The notes under the pieces are model-generated. The model saw only the letters and a list, made by a program, of their open reading frames with translations. It was not told where the DNA came from and ran no database searches. Below are positions 40,101-50,326 of a stretch of 64,000 nucleotides of DNA, piece after piece. Both the position numbers and the translations under genes were made by a program. The stretch's first letter is position 1, and every line of letters starts with the position of its first letter. The DNA is from Chondrilla cf. caribensis (taxonomy: Eukaryota; Porifera; Demospongiae; Chondrillida; Chondrillidae): assembly GCA_964020155.1 (NCBI GenBank), contig OZ026547.1, positions 3,899,095-3,963,094 of the forward strand, read 5' to 3'.

Positions 40101-43100
40101 ATGGACGAGTGTAGATCAAACACATGAAATTGAAAATGTCAACGTTATCTACATTGAACATGTTAACAAATGATGGTCATCTTTATTGTTTAAAAATTTT
40201 GTTGAACAAAATGACTATTCAACTAATCCAAATGGATAATGTTGCTTGTAATTGAACAAATCATTTGCTATTATGTTACATGTATCCACAGTGTACATAT
40301 TTGATTATGCTTTTCTTGGTTGCAAAAATGAATAACTAAAATATTGTTGTATTGTAATCATATAATATGGAAGACCCTTCCATGTATACAATATGTAAAT
40401 CATGATTTCGTAGCAACATACATACATACCTACTGTCCATGTATGCCTTGCAGGTTGTAGTGCCATATTTCCTGCCAGATCGGTATATCGAACATAAAGT
40501 GTGTGTATACCACTCTCTAGTCCAATGCCTTTGAAAGAGTCATTGCAAGAAAGTGACTGAAGTACATTGCTTGGATATTGTATTGTACAAGTTGAGGTCA
40601 CTTCTTCATTGTACTCCCAGGTGATGGTGACATTCTCATTAGAATAAGAAGGATGGCTTATGAAGGATAGTGTGGGAGGGGTTATGTCCGCTGTAGAAAA
40701 AATACAATCCAAAGTACTTTAATACAAAGTAATCACTATAGTGCGTGCTTCAAATAATAAAAGCTGTGGAAAATGATGCTTACCTATAGACACCACCCAA
40801 AAATTCTTGTCACGGATAGTAGGTGACTCAGCCCCACAAAACGTCTGGCCTACTACCACTCCTATAATGCAATTATATGAAATTATTTTAATTTATATCA
40901 ACAATAATAACTGTTACTACATACATACACGCAGTTATTTACCTGGATCAAACAATACATGATATGTCTTCTTTTCAATAAATTTGTAATTGGTATAGAA
41001 GAATAGGGTTCTACCCATACTGTTGTCTGGGTAGGTAACATTTGGACTTATAGCAACATCAATGCTGACAACCTCAGCTCCACTTTCACTATCAATGACT
41101 TTTATGTGTCGTGTTCGTGCTGACCTGGAGAACTGAATGGTATCAAAAGGACTTTAATTAAATATATGCAATTACATTTTACACAAATTCTATTGTCTAT
41201 TGTAAATTCTTTGCTGTAGTCTTTCAGAAAATAATTGATTTAATATTGCATTACAACCAGTGTTTCAAAGGCAGTAATCCTATTAGAATCCTCCCTTCAA
41301 GAAAAGCACCCAAAAATGAATTGCAACATGCAAGATCACATAAAATCAAACCATTGACGGCAACTCCTTTGATATCGTAAACATTAAGTACAGTATAGTA
41401 TGTGTACATAACTTAATCAACTGTACCTGTTGATTGAAATCAATTGACCATTCATGATGATTGGGCTGTATTTCACCAGTTGGTGTTTGAGAACCATCAA
41501 TGGAAACAGGTGGTTGAACTATATGTGTATAAAAATGTGTATATAAATGTGAGCGTGCAAGCGAAAAGGGCCCTTAGCCATTGTTATCAAAATGTTCGGA
41601 ATGTATCAAAACAGCCAAATAATGCAAAATTTTCGGTTTCCGTTTTATTCGATCAAATTGCTTATACAGTGATAAAGAATAAGTTCTGAAAGCGTCGTAT
41701 CGATACGATTCGTAATTTTCGAGAACGAAGCATTTTCGGCAAACGTTCAAAGTCGCCATTTTAAATTATACGGAGTTATGCGGTTCCATCTTGAATGCGG
41801 ATTCGCCTTGAATGACGTCATGAATATCCATTGGTCAGTATGCCATTACATCTTCAGTATACGGATCCAGTGCCAGAAACGGAAATGACCCAGTTATCCG
41901 TTATAACGTTGCGCGGAGGGACTCAAACAAAGACCTGTAGCGCATAAATAGTCGCTCCTATGATCTAAATGATTGCGCCATCGTCTGCAGAGTGGAATAG
42001 GCTATCGAACAATACCAAAAACGCGCATTCGACAAAAAATCGCTAAGGGCCCTTTTCGCTTGCACATACACAAATGAAAGTACTATTCACTATGCATGGA
42101 TGTGAACAAAAATATCATGCAGTTACATTCAATTTGATAAGCCTTGGATTGGATTTTGGACACTGGAGTATCAGTTGGTGTTTGATGTTTGCTCATTAAT
42201 TGACTGTGCATGCCTATTTTAACCATACATATTGTGATCTTCACTTTGTCAAAGTCAACCCGACATCCATTATCATTTGAAAATGTAATTTAATTAATAT
42301 AAGAATTATCATTTAGATTTGATGTGATTGATAATGATAAATACATAAATAACTATTGGGTTGTTACCAATCTATGCCTTAATCACTGAACCACTTTAGA
42401 GCCATAGCTTTTTCAAATATAAGTCCTTCATATCATATTTGCTGTAACAACAGAATTTGTATAACATGCACACTTTATATATAGGTATGTTATTAAGCAC
42501 TTAAAGTTATTATTGCATTCAAAACCAGAGAACACCTCTTAAGAATACTCTAAATAAAGCACCAAATTGGACGTCTCTGCAGTACCAATACATTGTCATC
42601 TCTGAAGAGGGACAACATCTCTACAGATAAAGTTGTCCCAATGTGTTCATTGTTAAAGAGGATACAGTGCATGTTAGATTATATAGATTTCAAGTGGACG
42701 ATAATTGTTAATTTCATGAATGAATGAATAAACCATAGTAAACTAAATGATTCAAATGCTTAATTACAGTAAGGGAGGTTCTTATTGAAGCAAAGGTTCA
42801 ACTTCAGGTGTCAGGTTACTTTAAGAGTTTCAAAACTAACTTTTCAATTGAACAGAAGAAGGGGATCCCAATCAAATTATTGGTTCTGTATGAACCTGGC
42901 CCAGTGTATGGGTAAGCACAACATACAGCAAGATAACATGTACACAGTATAATATTATACATGTACATATGCAAATACATAATACAGTACATACCTCCTC
43001 CAAGAAGGGTAACACAAGACTGTGAGGATGTAAGCCTACAGTGATTATAATAGAGTATATATGATATAAACTCAATTCAAGTATTGAATTACAATACATT

Positions 43101-46100
43101 TAATAATGTGAGAATTGTTATTGTCTAATATATTATTTATATTGTAAATGTATGTATGTATTAAATTTAAGGTTTGAATATTTTTTATATGAACTATGCA
43201 GTTTATATTACTAATTGTTATATATATCTAGTATAGTCAAGAGACTGAGTAGATACACTGCAGTTGGCAGTACCACTAGTGCAGTATGACAGGAGAATTG
43301 AGGAGGGGCTGGTTGCTGTGGTGGCTTCGTGGCTCAGTGGTTATGGTGACTACAGTCAGACGCCCTGGTTTGAGTTCCGCAGTTGCCAGTACTTCTCTTT
43401 TCTCCTTTCTCCATGAGCAGGTTGATTTCCCATTAAAATTCTATAACTACATAGTTTGCAACTGATTTCTATTTCATGGGCCCACAGGAATATACAGTAA
43501 GATACACAAATAATATATTTTGTGAAACTGCAATGTATGCAAGGTATAGGGCCGCCATTTTGTTTTCGTGTCATCGTTTCATATCATCGCACTCTATGAT
43601 AATTAAAGCAGATCACAAGGTTATGACTATATTTTCACCATAGAGAATGTTATTTCATCCCATTTTTGACATGTGTGAGAATTTGTATGGTGAAATCTTG
43701 AAACTCATAAAATTCTGCATATTTCAGTAGGGATCGAAGAATTAAAACAAGATTTACTTTTGTAAAACTTGAGATATTGCTGTATTCTATATTTTGAGTC
43801 TAGACACTTTTAGTAGTACTCTAATCCACAGCCTTTTGAATCTGCACCTTTTTACAGATGGAAATAAATGTTGAGTTTATCCAGTGAAAAAATGAGATTA
43901 CACAAAAAGTTTTGATAATGAATTATGCTCAAAATTGGTTTTATGTTATGACTCAACCTTGGAGTGGAGAAAGAGGACAGGAGTACAATTTTGTCATGAT
44001 GTTAGTTGTCATTTTGGCCACAGTTTAAATGTACATATGTCATACCTGTGTATGCATGGATACGTACGTATACTGCATACATGAGTACTAATAGAAAAAT
44101 AATACTTCCTGTGTTATCACTAAGTACGTAAGCCTCAATTTGTAAGTGGACCTGTCTTATACAAACATAGATCAGCCCTATTTACAATGAGATCAGTTCT
44201 ACTTACAAATGGATCAGTCCTACTTACAAATATATCACTCCTAATCTACTTCAAGATCATATGAAGATCAGACTGATCAGTCCTAGGCCTACAGAACATC
44301 CTATAAGCAGTACAGCCATGTGTTCAATTTATGTTCACATGCACAAATAGGATACATACATAGATTACATTAAAATCATGATATTGCATGCTTTAGGAAG
44401 AGAAAATACATAATTCACTTATAATTCAGCTTCAACTTTGATGAATCATACACTTTTATTATCTGCCTTATAATTTGCAAATGAAATTATGCATTATGAT
44501 ATTACATACCCATTGTTATCCTCTGCTGTATAGCAGAAAAGGTTTGGTCCAGATTGTTCAGTTGATGGACTCCATGTTATATTAACATAAAACTGTCTTG
44601 GGTTCTCTTGATATTGTTGAAGAATGGATTTGACTAATCCACTAGGTGACACAGTGATGATTTCACGTATGCTGAAGGTTATGAAATTCAAATATATTAT
44701 GCATGTATTATAAAACAATTCTTACACTTATACTTATCTCATACTAGCTATAATTTATATTGTGTGAAAAATATGCTGAGAATTAGAAATTGATCTGGAA
44801 TTCAAGTGCAAAACTATGTCATAATATTATGAAAAGACAAAATATCTTCAGCATCCATTCTTTTAAATCTGCAGAATACACCCATTAATAATAATGTAGA
44901 AGATCAAATTTTTCTTGTACCAAGTGTACAAATTTCCACTTCAACAGGAAAACTGGTTAATTTATAGAAAAATAGCTAGATATTGTCCCATTATTAATAT
45001 TGTAAATAATATTTGATGAGATTTTAAGATCAACTTGTGCTATATGTATGTACATTCATTTCAAACCTTGCGAATTCAGCAGCTTCTGCAATGATTGGCT
45101 CATGAAATGTTGTATTAAATGGAACACCAACACATGATCCAGCCTCTCTGGTAATTCCAACAAACTTTGGAGAAACAGAGCAGTTGGCTGTAGTCGAAGT
45201 AAACACTCGAACAAGAAACTGGAGTGGGACGCTGCTCATTGGAACAGTATCAGTGGGAGTCAAGAAATCCTCTATCTGAAGTGCTACAGCATACCATCCA
45301 ACTCTTCCAACAGCTTCATAATGAAGTGTACAGTCCCTCTAAATAGCCCAGAAAGTGAGTATGAACTCAATAGAATTGAAACCTGTCTAATAGTACTAGT
45401 GGACACATAAACCTTTTCCAAGTGGAGGTAATTAGATAAAAAAATTCTATGTGTACGTAACTGCAACAGAAATTTGGCTAGAAGTCGAGTGCAAAGGCTT
45501 CACCAAACATAATATCTTCAGTGAAGGTGTTTAAAACCTGAAAGAGATTCCTAAGTTATTTGAGTGTGGGGTACAGTAGCCCCACAAGCTTTCTAGCTTC
45601 ACAATCAATAGTGAATTCACAGGAGTAGTCCCTGATTACATGTAAAAGCCCCAATGTAATATATATGAAAGCTATTTCATGTTGTAGAACTGTACAATGC
45701 TATAATATGACAGTAATAGACTTCATGTGATATTGTAACTATAATTTCACTTCATCAATATATATAATATTATGCATAAATTATACTATCCTCTACATAA
45801 TAAGTACCTCATTGAGTACAGCTCCTGAGAAAGTTTGACAAACTCCTGCACATTCTCTCAAGTCACTTCTAGACCATCTGCACCTGATTTCATCTCCATC
45901 AACATCCTCCACTGTAAACAGGTAATTAGTACATGATGAACACAAATGGAGAGAATATACAGAGTACAATAAAATGTCAACATAAAGGATCTGTATGACT
46001 CCTAGCCAATAATCACTGCTGCAATGCAAGGAAAATGGTATAAAACACCGCAAAAGTCATTGTAAAGAATCAAATATTTATACTCAATCGTAAGCAAAAA

Positions 46101-49100
46101 TGGTTATCAGTTCACACACTCCCTTATGATCCCTAAAACAATGATTATTATTCATGCATATAATTTGAGAATTTTTAATGCCATTTAATGAGCTTATACA
46201 TAATACATATTATATAAAAGTATAGCTACACTGCATAGACAAATATCTGAGAAAAAACATCATTAAATAACGATTTCAGGTGCTAGAATATGTGTGCATT
46301 TCTTTGGATAGACTATAATCATCAATAATTAGATGTAAATATTTTAAATACACTGTTAACATATTCTTCTGTGTATGTATGTATATTGTATTATACCAAG
46401 TAATTCTGAATCCAATTGTTACATAATTAGGGGGCTGCCTGTGGCAGCCCCTATATTGTTGCTTTCATTTCGACTTCCGGTATATAATGCTCGTCCGATA
46501 GATAGATAGATAGATATATAATACGTGTTCCTATGCGTAGCCGCAACAATGAATATATATGTTGTGTGTTTACTGGGAGCATTATGTTTTATAACATGCA
46601 ATTAGTTTTCAATCGAAAGATTTGATATATTATGTACAGTTCATGAGAAAGTAATATAATCTACATACATATATATGAAGGTATGTAAATTGTAACAGTC
46701 AATCAAAATTCAATGATGAACGATGTATGTACTGTAGATCCGGATACTTGCCTGGAATTACAATGCTGTGGTTGCATCCATGTAGAAGACGAACAATAGG
46801 AGACATGCTTGAGATTGGAGATGAATTAACTACTCCAGTATCAGGCCTAGCTGTGAGGTTTCCCTTCACTCTTACTTCCCAGCTACCACCTCCTTCAACC
46901 AAGTATATCCAGGCTCCACCAGAGTACCTAATATGGTCAAACACCTAATAATACTGAAATCAAAATAACCTGTAAACTCTGATATTCAGCTATATTTTAT
47001 GCGTAACAAAACTTGAATAGAGTGACTTTAAAGCTCATAACTACCTCAAACAGAGTCTGAAGGGGCTTAACCAAGCTCACAGTGTGCAGAGGTCTGCAGA
47101 CATGCAGTAACAGAAGTTGAAATAGCATACACAGACACTGACTGATCATGATCAGTTTATTTATGTGTTACAATAATGTTATTCTGCATTTCCATGTAGC
47201 AGAAGTTGAAATGGTACATGTATTGCCATTGATTGTGGTCTGCAGGCTGATCTACAGAGGTGCATATGCTAGTAACAGGATCTGCACATGGTGTCTAGAT
47301 CTGTTCTCATAACTGTGCATTAGCTACAGGAATATAAACGGCAGTTGTTTATGCATAAAGACTACATTATTCCACATTTCCGTAGGAACATATATTTACA
47401 TTGATCCCGAGATTCCTTGTTCCAGAAGTAAATTATAAAGCCAAAGTGGTTCAAAAGTAAATATGTGTCATTTTTGCAACCATTTTGATAGTTTTGTAAG
47501 AACAACACTACATACACAAGATGTAATAGCACACAAAGAGACCCATCAACTCTGGAAAGGACCATGCTCCCCAAAAGGCTGTTGGCTTGGTGCAACTCTA
47601 TGCAGGACAAGTTGCAGGAATTGAAGCGGCAATTCATGCAATGAATATGGCCTTTGAGGAAGAGCATTATTTTGACTTCTACAGTAATGCTGGTATATAT
47701 ATACAACTTTGTACATTGCACGTGCTTAACTTCTGTCACATGAAACACAGCCATGCAGCTGTTGACACGACCATAATACCTGAATGAAGCATGCTACGAA
47801 GTTGAGGTTTTGTCCGAATATTGATTGAATCGTCCAAAAATCGATTGTTTCAGTTGTGCCATCCAATCATCGGTATTGCAAAGATACAAAAAGTTCCAAA
47901 ATTCATAGTACGTATTACTTACTATCTTATAGAGACCTTGATAATGCTCATTATTTGGAGTTAATTGCTTTGGTATTTCTAGGATCTGGGAGTCTGAAAT
48001 TGATATGTCCGATTAGTAATTGCTTACATGTTCTGAACAGTACTGTTAAATTCTGATTAAGCCTCGACCTGGGTATTCAGCAGTTTCATCACATTTATAA
48101 GGTTTTAACAGTTATTTGTTGATAAACAGTATTAAGTGTTATTGAAAAGAGGGTATTTGCTAGGTAACATCTTGTGGATATGTTCAATGGAATTTTCCAT
48201 GGCTAGAGAATTCCATTGAACTTATCTACAAGATGTTACCTAGCCATTCCTTCCATTACCTAGCTTCATCACCTGCGGAAACATTTGGTGCAATAAATTT
48301 CTATGGCTAGAGAATTCCAGTAAATGAGTCTTTTAGTATATAAAATGTCCCCAGAGAAATTTCATTCGGTGACTGAGAAGTATATGGTTATTACCATTGT
48401 GAATCCTGATCTCTCTGATCTCCGAACTCTGGAGTATTATACCAATGTAAATCCAAATTCCCACATGTACCTGTTAGGAGAATAATGGTAGAAATGGTAG
48501 CCGTTTTCAATCTGTTCTCCTGGCAACGTATAAATTACTCTTCTTGAATAAGTTATGAACAGCTGTCAGTGATGAAGAACATTATATGTATATGATAACA
48601 AAGGATGCAGGAATTTGGATTTGCCGTTGGCATTAATTTCAGAGTTCGCAATTCAGAGGTTGGAGATCAGAGTTCAGAATTTGGAGTTAGAATTCCATGC
48701 GTCATTGAGTTGTGTCAGGCGTTTTCATGTGCATGATAAAATATGCCATGTTTCCAACATACTTGGGAATTTATATTGTATTGTATTGAATTATTACAAT
48801 ACAGGCTGAATGGCATAATTCCTCAATAAAAATTTCTATCGGCTATACAAATTCGTCCGACACATTTGGTCTTTCACAGAGGATTAGATAAATTGTTAGA
48901 TAACTTGAACATTGACAAGAATGAATCATTTTCACAATGGATTTCTTAAGCAGCCATTTGTCTCAACATTTCATGTACAGATAAGGACCAAATTCTTCAA
49001 AATATTTGGTCCTGGGGGATGGGTGACAGGGAATAAGGGGAACCAACTAGTTCAAACAGTTTGCAGAGGTCAGCATAGACATGCACAATGATCCACACTG

Positions 49101-50228
49101 ACTGATGGTTACAGCGTGCTCTTTCCAGGCGAATATAAATGTTAGTGTCAGCATCTCTAAAAGTGCATGCCTGATAGAGTGACTATAACACATCTACAGC
49201 CTGGTGCACAAAGTTATTCCGCATTTTTGTTTGTGAGATACATTAATATATGTTGAGATTCCTTATTCCACAAGAGAATCATTCAAACAAAAGTGGCTTA
49301 TCAGCTAGCCTATGCAATTTTTCGAACCGTTAAACATGCAGTTTTCTGAAGGTCAAAACTATGAACGCAAGTGTATTCACGCGTAAAAAGACTCGCCGAA
49401 GTAGGAACTTGCTCTCTCGTCGCTTCCTGCCTTCAGAAGGAGTTCCCAGTGTCTCTACATCTTTCTAGTGTTAGAGGAATGTACGGTGATTGAATGGTTC
49501 GTAAAGAATCGCGCCATTGCTCCGTGTGATCGACGATCGAAATGGTCTCGCGTCTCGTCTAAAACGTCAACGTGGTTGAAAATTCTCCTCGAACGTTTCG
49601 CAATGGGCATACAGGTCTTCCACAGGACCACTCGGACGTCTTCAAAAGAGTTTCGGTCCTTCAAAGATTGGCACGAGCGCGGAATATATGCGTCAAAAAC
49701 TTTTGTCGAATTCTTTGTATAAATATACATATTGAATATACACATAGTATAATAATACTATATCCACACCGGAAGCGTAGGCTGGCAGATCTCCAACTCG
49801 CTATTGTGGGGCTCGCTTAGGCTCGCCCCAAATAAGGCATGACACTCCCTCAGAGGCTGAACCACTCTTACTACTGACACACTTGTAGGTTGTCCAATCC
49901 CACAATATATTCAAGTACAGACTGTACATATGTTTATTGTGTGTGACCAATTAACCCATATCAGTGTTATCTTCCACCTTACAGACTGGACCAATCCCAC
50001 TGTTTACAGTGGTTTCAGGTTGTCAAATCTCACAGCATATCCAAGTAGGGACGTGTACATGTGTTTTATGAATAACCAACCCATATTGCTTTTATCTTGT
50101 AGCCTTACAGACTGGACCACTCCCATTGTTTACAGTGACTTCAGGTTGTCCCATCCCACGATATATATAAGTACAAACTATACACATGTTTTGTTTGAAT
50201 GTGTATGTTTATGTGCATCTCTCTCCCT

Positions 50229-50326
<98 letters not shown>

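Noticed and set aside
43322..43396. Functional tRNA gene
   Set aside because: Boxes A and B are good, but the ends do not form an acceptor stem and the anticodon stem is poor.
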